64,000 nucleotides of DNA, taken from assembly GCF_900105055.1 (NCBI RefSeq), contig NZ_FNTA01000004.1, positions 1,302,001 through 1,366,000 on the forward strand. The letters run 5' to 3'. Under the pieces are notes generated by a model. The model saw only the letters and a list, made by a program, of their open reading frames with translations, ran no database searches and was not told where the DNA came from. How positions within the stretch are numbered: position 1 is the first letter of the stretch; every line of letters begins with the position of its first letter. A program made the translations under genes and the position numbers. The DNA comes from Amycolatopsis lurida (GTDB lineage: Bacteria; Actinomycetota; Actinomycetes; Mycobacteriales; Pseudonocardiaceae). Below, piece after piece: positions 16,519 through 28,313 of this stretch.

Positions 16519-17414
16519 TCCAGGAACCGGGTGATGGCACGGATACGGTCACCGTCGAGGGTGAGGACCATCAGTCCGGCCGGTGTCTCACCGTGACGGC
16601 AGACGAAGGCGGGCTGGCTGTTGGCCCGCGTCGGGGTCATGGTGAAGCCCTCCACGGGAACGGCCATGGTGACGCGGAGGAAGCCCGCGATCGCCTCGCG
16701 ACCGTGGTACTCGTGCGGTGCCGGTGGCATGGCGAGCCAAGCGTCGTCGGTCAGCAGGCTCAGGACGCCGTCGAGGTCGCCCGCGGTGAACGCGTCGGCG
16801 AAGCGCCTGGTCAGCTCGCGCTCCTGCGGTGAGGGGCAGTGTGCCGTGTGGGCTCGATGCTTGTCGAGGGAGGCGCGGGCGCGCTGAAGGATGCCTTTGA
16901 CCGCCGTCTCGGTGGTGCCGAGCATGCTCGCGACTTCAGCGGCGGAGAAGCACAGGACGTCCCGCAGGACGAGCGCGGCGGCTTGTCTCGGGGGAAGGAG
17001 CTGGAGTCCGGTGATGAAGGCGAGCTCGACGGCCTCCCTGGTGGTGTAGCGCGCTTCGGGGCCGGGTTCGCTGTCGGCGAGCTCGTCCGGATACGGCTGC
17101 AACCAGGTCGCTTCACCGCGCCGGCTCGGCTCCGGCGGATCGAACGGCGGCACCGGCTCGGGCGGGCAACGGCGGCCGGCGTCCCTCAATGCGTTGAGGC
17201 AGCGGTTGGTGGCGATGCGGTACAGCCAGGTGCGTAGCGATGAGCGCCCCTCGAAGCCGTCGAGACCGCGCCAGGCGGCCAGAAGCGTCTCCTGGACGGC
17301 GTCCTCGGCGTCGGTGAGGGAGCCGAGGATCCGGTAACAGTGCAGGTGGAGCTCATGCCGATAGGTGTCGGCGAGTTCGCGAAACCCCTGCTCGTCTGTC
17401 GCCCTGGTGCTCAC
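16509..17414 (-). CDS. ECF sigma factor with C-terminal SnoaL-like domain (SigG/SigJ type)
   Basis: 301 aa. Region 2 (YRILGSLTDAEDAVQET, WLYRIATNRCLNAL) and region 4 (LLPPRQAAALVLRDVL, GTTETAVKGILQRARASL) are followed from about residue 200 by an NTF2/SnoaL-like domain. In such sigma factors the extra domain replaces a separate anti-sigma partner as the control element; none is encoded nearby. WLQPYPD in the linker is typical of the SigG-like group. The GTG at 17414 follows a gaaagga site. It is divergent from a free-standing SnoaL-like gene. Confidence 0.88.
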   Translation of the reverse strand: MSTRATDEQGFRELADTYRHELHLHCYRILGSLTDAEDAVQETLLAAWRGLDGFEGRSSLRTWLYRIATNRCLNALRDAGRRCPPEPVPPFDPPEPSRRGEATWLQPYPDELADSEPGPEARYTTREAVELAFITGLQLLPPRQAAALVLRDVLCFSAAEVASMLGTTETAVKGILQRARASLDKHRAHTAHCPSPQERELTRRFADAFTAGDLDGVLSLLTDDAWLAMPPAPHEYHGREAIAGFLRVTMAVPVEGFTMTPTRANSQPAFVCRHGETPAGLMVLTLDGDRIRAITRFLDQK

Positions 17415-17477
17415 TGACCGTTCCTTTCGCGGCGGGAGTGGTGTCTGACTGGGTGAAGACCGACGAAAGGAACCATC

Positions 17478-17846
17478 ATGACCAGTCCCGCCTTGGATGT
17501 CGCGCTCGCCTACCACCACGCGTGGACGGGCAAGGACTTCGAGAAGGCGATGACCTACGTCGCCGACGACATCGTCTGCCACACGCCCGGTGGGCCGCTT
17601 TCCGGCGCTGAGGCGTTTCGCGGGTTCATGGGCCCGTTCACCGAGATCCTGACCGGCTCGACGCTGCTCTCGGCGTTCGGGGACGAGACGACCGCGTTGC
17701 TGATGTACGACACGGCGACCCTGCCGGTCGCGAGCGCACCCGGGGCCGAGCTGCTGACGGTGCGGGAGGGGAAGATCGTGGAGTTGCGGATCGTGTTCGA
17801 TCGGGCTCCTTTCGATGCGGCGCGGGAGGCTGCTGCGGGGGCTTAG
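17478..17846 (+). CDS. SnoaL-like (NTF2 fold) protein
   Basis: 122 aa single-domain SnoaL-like protein. The ATG follows cgaaaggaaccatc. WTGKDFEKAMTYVADDIVCH and AFRGFMGPF fit the cone-shaped NTF2 fold. These proteins may be small isomerases, hydrolases or ligand sensors; the substrate is not known. It starts 63 bases from the SnoaL-tailed sigma factor on the other strand, and is a likely target of it. Confidence 0.82.
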   Translation: MTSPALDVALAYHHAWTGKDFEKAMTYVADDIVCHTPGGPLSGAEAFRGFMGPFTEILTGSTLLSAFGDETTALLMYDTATLPVASAPGAELLTVREGKIVELRIVFDRAPFDAAREAAAGA

Positions 17847-17850
17847 CCGG

Positions 17851-18777
17851 CTAGGCAGCCTCCTTCAGCACGACATTCGGGCGAGGGCGGGCTTGAGCCG
17901 CACGGAACGCAGCTCGCAACTCGACGGCCACCTTGCCGGGCTCCGCACGCAACCGGGACGGCAGCGTTTGCAGCACGACGATCCCGGCGGCGGCATACCG
18001 CGCGTTGCGGGCGAGCGTGGCACGGTGGCCTTCGAGGCTCGCGTGGTACCGATACGAATCGATCTCCCAGGCCAGCGCGATTTCATCGCACCAGAAGTCC
18101 GGCGTGGCGATGTGGTTGCCGTGCGCGTCGTAGATCGGAGCGTTCCACCGGCCCGGTGGAAGGCCGGATCTTCGCCAGAGGTGCCACGCGTCGGCCTCGG
18201 CGACCGATCTGGCTCCGGCTAGGAGCGGGGCGAGTGCTCGCCTCGGCATGGCCGTGCCGGCGGTGCGACCTTGGTCGAGTTCGTCGGCGAGCATCTCCGC
18301 GGTGCAGAAGCGACGTTGGACGGCCTCAGCCATCATCGACTGGACTTCGTCTTCGTCGGTGAGCCGCCGGGCGGTGTCGACGACGGCGCGGGTGACAGGA
18401 GCTATCAGAAGGTCTCCTTTCGGATGAGGTCGCGGCAAGCGCGTCGTGCGCTCCACATGCACGAACCCCACGTCGGCTATGTCGCGACTCGCGGGAATGA
18501 GGACGTGCACGATCTCTTCCTCAGGGACCCGTTCCAGGCCGTGACGACGAAGTGCGTACGTTCCGGTGAGCACTGCTCCCGTCCGCCCATGAAGCAGCGC
18601 CGCGCGGCCGCGGTGCTCATCGGAGGGTTTTCCGTTGCTCAACAGCACGATTCCGGGCAGCAGCGACTGCCAGGGGCCGCCCGGGAGGCAACGCCGGGAG
18701 ATGGTCCGGCGCGGGAGACCGATCGCTTCGAGCTCGGCCGCGCGGACCACTTCCGGGCGATCCGGAGCGGCGAGCAT
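17851..18777 (-). CDS. DUF559-type protein with AbiEi-like N-terminal domain
   Basis: About 308 aa. The N-terminal third (AELEAIGLPRRTISRRCLPGG) resembles the winged-helix of AbiEi-type antitoxins. The C-terminal half (TPDFWCDEIALAWEIDSYRYH) resembles the DUF559/Vsr-like nuclease fold with acidic residues in a D-x-E context. Proteins with this layout are common and scattered in actinobacteria, usually without a toxin partner, as here. An upstream in-frame GTG at 18849 would add 24 residues; neither start has a good ribosome site. Function unknown. Confidence 0.72.
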   Translation of the reverse strand: MLAAPDRPEVVRAAELEAIGLPRRTISRRCLPGGPWQSLLPGIVLLSNGKPSDEHRGRAALLHGRTGAVLTGTYALRRHGLERVPEEEIVHVLIPASRDIADVGFVHVERTTRLPRPHPKGDLLIAPVTRAVVDTARRLTDEDEVQSMMAEAVQRRFCTAEMLADELDQGRTAGTAMPRRALAPLLAGARSVAEADAWHLWRRSGLPPGRWNAPIYDAHGNHIATPDFWCDEIALAWEIDSYRYHASLEGHRATLARNARYAAAGIVVLQTLPSRLRAEPGKVAVELRAAFRAAQARPRPNVVLKEAA

Positions 18778-18882
18778 GGGGTGAGACGCCCAAGTTCCTC
18801 TTCGCACCCGCCCACCATGCGGCAGACCACCGACAAGATCAGCCTTCACGCCGCACGAAAGGTCCTGTCACGCGGAAGAGAT

Positions 18883-18935
18883 CTCGTTCATGAAGGATTT
18901 GGGACGTCGAATGTCCCAAATCCTTCATGAACGAG
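18883..18935. repeat. Perfect 23-bp inverted repeat between divergent gene starts
   Basis: The arm 18883-18905 is exactly inverted at 18913-18935 around the 7-base loop gtcgaat. The core is catgaaggatttgggac. It lies upstream of both flanking genes, so it is not in terminator position. It resembles in style the 3'-end hairpins elsewhere in the window. Confidence 0.7.
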
Positions 18936-20022
18936 CCGCTCGCACCGAGGGTAGGGCCAACCCCCGCACCAACCCACCGGCGCACCGCATTCACCCCATC
19001 CCCGCCCCGGACGAGACTCACCAGGGTGACCGCAAACCTCCGCACAGGCAGCGATTTCGCCCGTCTGTCCCGCCGCGTCAGCGAAGCGGGCCTCCTCGAC
19101 CGCCGTCCCGGCTACTACGTCTTCCGCATCGGCCTGGTCGCCACCCTCTTCGTCACCGGCTGGGTCGCCTTCTTCGCGATCGGGGATTCCTGGTGGCAGC
19201 TGGGGATCGCCGTCTTCCAGGCGGTGATGTTCGGCCAGATCGCGTTGCTGTCGCACGATCTCGCGCACCGGCAGGTGTTCCGCACCCGTCGGCCGAGCGA
19301 GATCGCCGGCCGGATCGCGGGGAACCTAGGCGTCGGCATGAGTTACGGCTGGTGGATGGACAAGCACACCCGTCACCACGCGAACCCGAACCACGAGGAC
19401 CTCGACCCCGACGTCGATCCGGACATCCTCGTGTGGTCGAAGGACCAGGCGCGGGCCAGCAAGGGGCTCCCCCGGTTCATCGGCCGCTACCAGGCGTTCC
19501 TGTTCTTCCCGCTACTCACCCTCGAAGGCTTGAACCTGCACTTCTCCGGAATCCGCGCGGTCGCGAAGCCGGGCCTCCGGCGGCGCGGGCTCGAAGCGGC
19601 CCTGCTGTTGGCGCATTTCGCGCTCTACTTCAGCGCGCTGCTCGTGGTCCTCTCCCCCGGTAAGGCGCTCGTCTTCTTCATCGTCCACAAAGCACTGTGG
19701 GGTGTCTACATGGGATCGATCTTCGCCCCCAACCACAAGGGAATGCCGATCCTGTCCGGCGACACCGAGCTCGACTTCCTCCGCAAGCAGGTGCTCACGT
19801 CACGCAACGTCCGCGGCGGCCGGATCGTCGACGTCGCCCTCGGCGGGCTCAATTACCAGATCGAGCACCATCTGTTCCCGAGCATGCCGTCTCCGCACCT
19901 TCGCCGCGCCCGGCCCATCGTCCAGCGGTATTGCGACGAGATCGGCGTCCCGTATCACGAGACCGGGCTCATCGAGTCGTACTCGCTCGCGTTGCGCAGC
20001 CTGCACGACGCCGGCGAGCCGA

Positions 20023-23511
<3,489 letters not shown>

Positions 23512-23551
23512 ATGCGTTCCCTCTCTCGTGCTCGGTGAACCGAATCCAAGA

Positions 23552-25150
23552 CTAGAACACGTTCTCGTTTTTGTCGACCGATCCCCGGTCGAGGGCACTG
23601 TGCAGTCCGGCACGCCGCCCGGAAAACACACAGTCGGCCAGCGACAGACCACTCACATAGGACCTAGAACAGATTCCCACCGCGGTCCGGCCGGCCGCGT
23701 ACAGCCCGCGAATCGGGGCACCTGCGGCGGACCGCACCGCGCCGGTCTCCTCGTCCACGACCAGGCCGCCCAGCGTCAGCATCGGGCACGGATAGCCGAG
23801 GTTCGGCTTGATCGAGACATCGATCAGCGAGTACGGCGCCCGGTCCAGCGGCCGCGCGAACTCCGCGGGCTTGCCCGTCGGATCCGCGCCGGACCTCGCC
23901 GCCTCGACACTGGCCGCCAGCCCGCCGGGGTCGACACCGGCCTTGCGCGCGACCTCGTCGAGCGAACCGGCGACGACTCGTTGCCGCAACAAGTACCGCA
24001 CCTGAAGTCCTTGGAACCATTGACTTTGCCCGCGCGCGTCACGCTGGACCTCCTGGACGATGGCGTCGTCGACCAGCAGCCAGCCACGTCCTTCGTGTCC
24101 GGTGATCATGCGTTCGCCGACGGCCGCGCCGTACCGGGACTCGTCGATGATCCGGCCACCCGTCTTGTCCACGAGCAGGCCGCCGAGGAACGCCGACGGC
24201 GGCGTGATGAACCGCCAGGCGGAGATCCGCCCGAGTTCCGCGGTGGCCCCGCCCGCCTCGATCCCCATCCGGATGCCGGATCCGTCGTCGGCCGACGTCC
24301 CGAGCGCCAGCCCGCCGCGATACGCGGGCGCGTGCTCGCGCACCATCTCACGGTTCGCGATGAACCCGCCCGCCGCGAGCACGACCCCGCGGGAGGCGGA
24401 AATCCGCAGCTCACGGCCGTAGCGACGCTCGATTCGCTCCACCCTCCGGTGCAGCGACTTCCTCAGCGAGGGCACGTAAATCCCCGGTTTGGCGGCATAC
24501 GCCGACAGCCTCCCGTGCGCGGCTCGTACGCGAGCGGGAGCGTCCCGCAGGGTGGACACGACGACGCCGGTCACGGTCCCGTCGGCGTCCACGATCAGGT
24601 TCCGCGCGGCGGTCTGCGGCAGCACCTGGATCCCACGGCTCCGGACCGCCTCCATCAGGCGTTTCATCAGCAGTTTTCCCGAAGTTCCCGGCCCCTTGAC
24701 GCGATGCCCGCGCGGCGCGGGCTTGGCGGCGTCACGGAAACCACCCGCCGCCTCGCTGCCCGAGTAGTACAGATAGTGCTTGTCGCTCGGGTAAGACGTC
24801 TTGTACGGGCACAGACTGCCCTCGAAAGGCACGCCGTTGCCTTCCAGCCAGGAGATCATCTCCGTACTGCCCGCGCAGAAACGCCGCAGGGTCTCCTCGG
24901 AGACGACGTCACCGACCTCCAGCCGCAGGTAGTCGTACATCGCGTCGACGCTGTCGTCGACGCCCGCGTCCCGCTGCTGCGCCGTCCCGCCCCCGGCGTA
25001 GACGACACCACCACTGACCGCGCTCGCGCCACCGCCGGAGAAGCGGTCCAGCACCAGCACCCGGGCACCGGCATCGGCGGCCTCGATCGCCGCACAGGCG
25101 CCGGCCGCACCGAAACCCACGATCACCACATCCGCGACGAGGGAGTCCAT
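23552..25150 (-). CDS. KstD-like FAD-binding dehydrogenase (paralogue of kstD)
   Basis: 532 aa flavoprotein of the fumarate reductase/ketosteroid dehydrogenase family. The FAD-binding GFGAAGACAA is at 12-21 and the late FAD motif GLYAAGRTAVGICSRSYVSG is near 490-509. It differs clearly from the divergent KstD and lacks its GDLGTKGG segment. Candidate roles are a second steroid delta-1 or delta-4 dehydrogenase, or a fumarate-reductase-like enzyme on another sterol intermediate. It shares a promoter region holding two KstR sites with kstD, and its 3' end contains the hsaA operator, so it belongs to the sterol regulon. The exact reaction is not assigned. Confidence 0.85.
   Translation of the reverse strand: MDSLVADVVIVGFGAAGACAAIEAADAGARVLVLDRFSGGGASAVSGGVVYAGGGTAQQRDAGVDDSVDAMYDYLRLEVGDVVSEETLRRFCAGSTEMISWLEGNGVPFEGSLCPYKTSYPSDKHYLYYSGSEAAGGFRDAAKPAPRGHRVKGPGTSGKLLMKRLMEAVRSRGIQVLPQTAARNLIVDADGTVTGVVVSTLRDAPARVRAAHGRLSAYAAKPGIYVPSLRKSLHRRVERIERRYGRELRISASRGVVLAAGGFIANREMVREHAPAYRGGLALGTSADDGSGIRMGIEAGGATAELGRISAWRFITPPSAFLGGLLVDKTGGRIIDESRYGAAVGERMITGHEGRGWLLVDDAIVQEVQRDARGQSQWFQGLQVRYLLRQRVVAGSLDEVARKAGVDPGGLAASVEAARSGADPTGKPAEFARPLDRAPYSLIDVSIKPNLGYPCPMLTLGGLVVDEETGAVRSAAGAPIRGLYAAGRTAVGICSRSYVSGLSLADCVFSGRRAGLHSALDRGSVDKNENVF
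23553..23566. promoter_or_regulatory. KstR operator for hsaADCB, inside the end of the upstream gene
   Basis: tagaacacgttctc matches the KstR consensus TnnAACnnGTTnTA except at the last position. Its complement supplies the last codons (Glu-Asn-Val-Phe-stop) of the KstD-like gene that ends at 23552. Confidence 0.85.
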
Positions 25151-25166
25151 GCCCCCACCCTAGAAC

Positions 25167-25180
25167 TAGAACACGTTCTC
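25167..25180. promoter_or_regulatory. KstR operator 1 between kstD paralogue and kstD
   Basis: tagaacacgttctc, identical to the hsaA site. It lies 16 bases upstream of the leftward gene start. Confidence 0.85.
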
Positions 25181-25223
25181 GTCTATGGTGACTGGAGCAG
25201 CGCGGATGCTGCTACATGCTTCC

Positions 25224-25237
25224 TACAACGTGTTTCA
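25224..25237. promoter_or_regulatory. KstR operator 2, ahead of kstD
   Basis: tacaacgtgtttca; its complement tgaaacacgttgta fits TnnAACnnGTTnTA at every defined position. It ends 12 bases before the kstD ATG. Confidence 0.8.
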
Positions 25238-25249
25238 GGTGAGGGGCGT

Positions 25250-26920
25250 ATGGAGTACGACGTGATCGTGGTCGGCAGTGGTGCCGCCGGGATGACCGCC
25301 GCACTGTCCGCAGCCCACCGGGGACTCGAGGTCCTGGTCGTGGAGAAGGCCGCCCACTTCGGCGGTTCGACGGCGCGCTCCGGCGGCGGCGTCTGGATCC
25401 CCGGCAACCACGCGCTGCGGGCGGCCGGGATCGAGGAGCCACCGGAGCGGGCACACGAATACCTCGAAGCGATCGTCGGTGACGTCGTCCCCGCCGAACT
25501 CCGGTCGGCCTTCCTCGACCGCGGCCCCGAGGTCCTGTCCTTCGTCTGCGACAAGACGCCGTTGCGCTTCCGCTGGGTCCGCGGCTACTCGGACTACCAC
25601 CCGGAAGCCCCCGGCGGGCGCGCGGGCGGACGGTCGGTCGAACCGGCCGCGCTCGACGGCAACCTGCTCGGCCCGGAGCTGGCGAATCTGGAGCCGCCGT
25701 ACAGCGCTCCCCCGCTCGGCGCCCCGATCACCCAGGCGGACTACCGGTGGCTGAGCCTGCTCGCCCGGCATCCGCGCGGCGTCCTCCGCGTGCTGAGTCT
25801 CGGCGGGCGCTGGCTCGCCGGCCGGATCCGCCGTCAGCGGCTTCTCTCGATGGGGCAAGCGCTTGCGGCCGGTCTGCGTGAAGGTCTGCGGCGGGCGGAT
25901 GTCCCCGTCTGGCTGAACACACCGCTGGTGGATCTGGAGAGCGAAGGCGACCGGGTGACCGGCGTCGTCGTCCGCCACGAGGGCGAGGAGAAGACCGTCC
26001 GCGCGCGGCTCGGCGTCGTCCTCGGCGCGGGCGGGTTCGAGCGCAACGAAGAGATGCGGGTCAAGTACCAGCGGGCGCCCATCGGTACGGAGTGGACCGT
26101 CGGCGCCGAGGCCAACACCGGTGACGCGATCGACGCAGGACTCAAACTCGGCGCGGCCGTCGACCTGATGGACGACGCCTGGTGGGGCCCGTCCATCCCG
26201 CTCACCGGCGGTCCGTGGTTCGCACTCGCCGAGCGGTCGCGGCCGGGCTGCCTCATGGTCAACGCGCGGGGCGAACGCTTCGTCAACGAGTCCGCGCCGT
26301 ACGTCGAGGCCGTGCACGCGATGTACGGCGACGGTGACGGCCCCGGCGCGAACATCCCCACCTGGCTGGTGTTCGACCAGCGCAACCGCAACCGGTACAT
26401 GTTCACCGGCCTCGGCCCGCGCCAGCCGCTGCCCGGCCGCTGGTTCAAAGCGGGCATCGCGGTCAAAGCGAGTACCGTCGCGAAACTCGCCGAGCGGATC
26501 GAGGTCCCGGCCGACGCGCTGGAGGCCACCGTGCGCCGGTTCAACGGCTTCGCCAGGAGCGGCGTGGACGAGGACTTCCACCGCGGGCGCAGCGCGTACG
26601 ACCACTACTACGGCGACCCGCGGAACAAGCCCAACCCGAGCCTGGGGCCGCTGGACGTCGCGCCGTACTACGCGGTGAAGATCGTGCCCGGCGACCTGGG
26701 CACCAAGGGCGGATTGAGGATCGACCCGCACGCGCGCGTCCTGCGCGAGGACGGGTCGGTGATCGACGGGCTTTACGCGGCCGGCAACACGAGCGCGGCG
26801 GTGATGGGCCGCACCTACGCGGGCCCCGGCGCGACGATCGGCCCGGCGATGGTGTTCGGCTACCTTGCGGCCGAGCATCTCGCGCAGCAAGATCACACCA
26901 AAGCGGGAGGCAGCCGATGA
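25250..26920 (+). CDS. kstD: 3-Ketosteroid delta-1-dehydrogenase KstD
   Basis: 556 aa flavoenzyme that dehydrogenates ring A of 3-ketosteroids; with KshAB it triggers opening of ring B. FAD motif GSGAAGMTAA is at 9-18. Conserved KstD segments are STARSGGGVWIP, VKYQRAPIGTEWTVGA, YYGDP, VPGDLGTKGGL and GLYAAGNTSAAVMG. Two Tyr-rich regions (GYSDYHPEAPGG and HYYGDP) fit the active site. The ATG follows gtgagggg; a longer frame reads in from the antisense of hsaA and is rejected. The end overlaps kshA by 4 bases. Confidence 0.95.
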   Translation: MEYDVIVVGSGAAGMTAALSAAHRGLEVLVVEKAAHFGGSTARSGGGVWIPGNHALRAAGIEEPPERAHEYLEAIVGDVVPAELRSAFLDRGPEVLSFVCDKTPLRFRWVRGYSDYHPEAPGGRAGGRSVEPAALDGNLLGPELANLEPPYSAPPLGAPITQADYRWLSLLARHPRGVLRVLSLGGRWLAGRIRRQRLLSMGQALAAGLREGLRRADVPVWLNTPLVDLESEGDRVTGVVVRHEGEEKTVRARLGVVLGAGGFERNEEMRVKYQRAPIGTEWTVGAEANTGDAIDAGLKLGAAVDLMDDAWWGPSIPLTGGPWFALAERSRPGCLMVNARGERFVNESAPYVEAVHAMYGDGDGPGANIPTWLVFDQRNRNRYMFTGLGPRQPLPGRWFKAGIAVKASTVAKLAERIEVPADALEATVRRFNGFARSGVDEDFHRGRSAYDHYYGDPRNKPNPSLGPLDVAPYYAVKIVPGDLGTKGGLRIDPHARVLREDGSVIDGLYAAGNTSAAVMGRTYAGPGATIGPAMVFGYLAAEHLAQQDHTKAGGSR

Positions 26921-28056
26921 CGACGGAATCCGTACGGCAGATCGACGCGGGCGCGCCCCCCACGCGGTTCGCGCGCGGGTGGCACTGTCTCGGCCTCGCC
27001 GAGTCGTTCCGCGACGGGAAGCCGCACGCCATCACGGCGTTCGGGACGAAACTGGTGGTCTTCGCCGATTCGTCCGGCAAGCTGAACGTGCTCGACGGGT
27101 ACTGCCGCCACATGGGCGGCGATCTCACCCAGGGTGAGGTCAAGGGCGACGAGATCGCCTGCCCGTTCCACGACTGGCGCTGGAACGGCAACGGCAAATG
27201 CGTCTCGATCCCCTACGCCAAACGGGTTCCGCTGCGGGCGCGGACGAAGTCGTGGACCGTGCTGGAGGAGAACAAGCAGTTGTTCGTCTGGCACGACCCG
27301 GAAGGCAACCCGCCGCCCGAGGACGTCGTCATCCCTCGGATCGAAGGCATCTTCACCGGCGAGTGGAGCAACTGGACCTGGGACTCGGTGCTCATCGAGG
27401 GCTCCAACTGCCGCGAGATCATCGACAACATGGTCGACATGGCGCACTTCTTCTACATCCACTACGCCTTCCCGACCTATTTCAAGAACGTGTTCGAGGG
27501 GCATATCGCCACGCAGTACCTGAACACGAAGGGCCGCCCCGACAAGGGAATGGCGTCCAACTACGGCGGCGAGGAGAATCTGCTGCGGTCGGAGGCGTCC
27601 TACTTCGGTCCGTCCTACATGATCAACAAGCTGCTCAACACGTACCAGGGTTTCGAGATCGAGAACGTGCTGATCAACTGCCACTACCCGGTCACCGAGA
27701 ACTCGTTCGTGCTGCAGTGGGGCGTGAGCGTGAAGAAGTTCGAGGGTGTCTCGGACGAGCACGCGGACAAGATCGCCGGGAAGTTCGCCAAGGGCATCGG
27801 CGTCGGCTTCCTGCAGGACGTCGAGATCTGGCGCAACAAGACCCGGATCGACAACCCGTTGCTGTGCGAGGAGGACGGGCCGGTCTACCAGCTGCGCCGC
27901 TGGTACGACCAGTTCTATGTGGACGCGGCCGACGTCACCGAGGACATGACGCGCCGGTTCGAGTTCGAAGTGGACACCAGCCGTGCCAACGAGGTCTGGG
28001 CGGCGGAGGTGGCCGACAACCTGGCACGGCAGCAGGCGGAAGAGGCCGGGGTGTGA
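26917..28056 (+). CDS. kshA: KshA, oxygenase of 3-ketosteroid 9-alpha-hydroxylase
   Basis: 379 aa Rieske non-haem iron oxygenase. The [2Fe-2S] ligands are C63, H65, C82 and H85. The mononuclear iron site is H177, H182 and probably D301, with bridging D174 in DNMVDMAHF. It hydroxylates C9 of 3-ketosteroids; combined with delta-1 dehydrogenation this makes ring B fall open. It is coupled by ATGA to kstD, and its stop overlaps the next gene (GTGA). Confidence 0.95.
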   Translation: MTTESVRQIDAGAPPTRFARGWHCLGLAESFRDGKPHAITAFGTKLVVFADSSGKLNVLDGYCRHMGGDLTQGEVKGDEIACPFHDWRWNGNGKCVSIPYAKRVPLRARTKSWTVLEENKQLFVWHDPEGNPPPEDVVIPRIEGIFTGEWSNWTWDSVLIEGSNCREIIDNMVDMAHFFYIHYAFPTYFKNVFEGHIATQYLNTKGRPDKGMASNYGGEENLLRSEASYFGPSYMINKLLNTYQGFEIENVLINCHYPVTENSFVLQWGVSVKKFEGVSDEHADKIAGKFAKGIGVGFLQDVEIWRNKTRIDNPLLCEEDGPVYQLRRWYDQFYVDAADVTEDMTRRFEFEVDTSRANEVWAAEVADNLARQQAEEAGV

Positions 28057-28313
28057 AGCCCGAGACCGTCGAATTCCTCACCGCCGGGCTGCGGCCGCTG
28101 AGCTGCCGCGCGTGCGGGACGTGCGTGCTGGTCAAGAAGAACAGCATGCAGCACACCAGCATCCAGTGGACGAGCGACGCGTCCCGGAGCTGCCCGGTGT
28201 TCGCCGAGCGGAAGGCGTCGGGCGCGCAGACGGCCTTGCTCGACACCTGCGGCAATCTCAGCGACAGCATCGACGCCGCGTTGAAGGACGGCTTGCTGGA
28301 GGTGCCCGAATGA
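28053..28313 (+). CDS. Small cysteine-rich protein between KshA and KshB
   Basis: 86 aa, not recognised as a named family. Cysteines lie at 18, 21 and 24 (CRACGTC), at 47 in SCPVF, and at 66. C-x2-C-x2-C followed later by Cys-Pro recalls a [4Fe-4S] ferredoxin motif, but the gap of 22 residues before CP is too long for a standard ferredoxin, so zinc or an unusual cluster is equally possible. The GTG start overlaps the kshA stop and its own stop overlaps the kshB ATG, each by 4 bases; stoichiometric co-expression with the hydroxylase is therefore expected. Codon usage matches its neighbours. A role in assembly of, or electron transfer to, the Ksh complex is inference. Confidence 0.85.
   Translation: MKPETVEFLTAGLRPLSCRACGTCVLVKKNSMQHTSIQWTSDASRSCPVFAERKASGAQTALLDTCGNLSDSIDAALKDGLLEVPE

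Noticed and set aside
17851..18935. Toxin-antitoxin locus built on the AbiEi-like gene
   Set aside because: No AbiEii-type nucleotidyltransferase or other toxin gene is adjacent; neighbours are a SnoaL protein and a desaturase.
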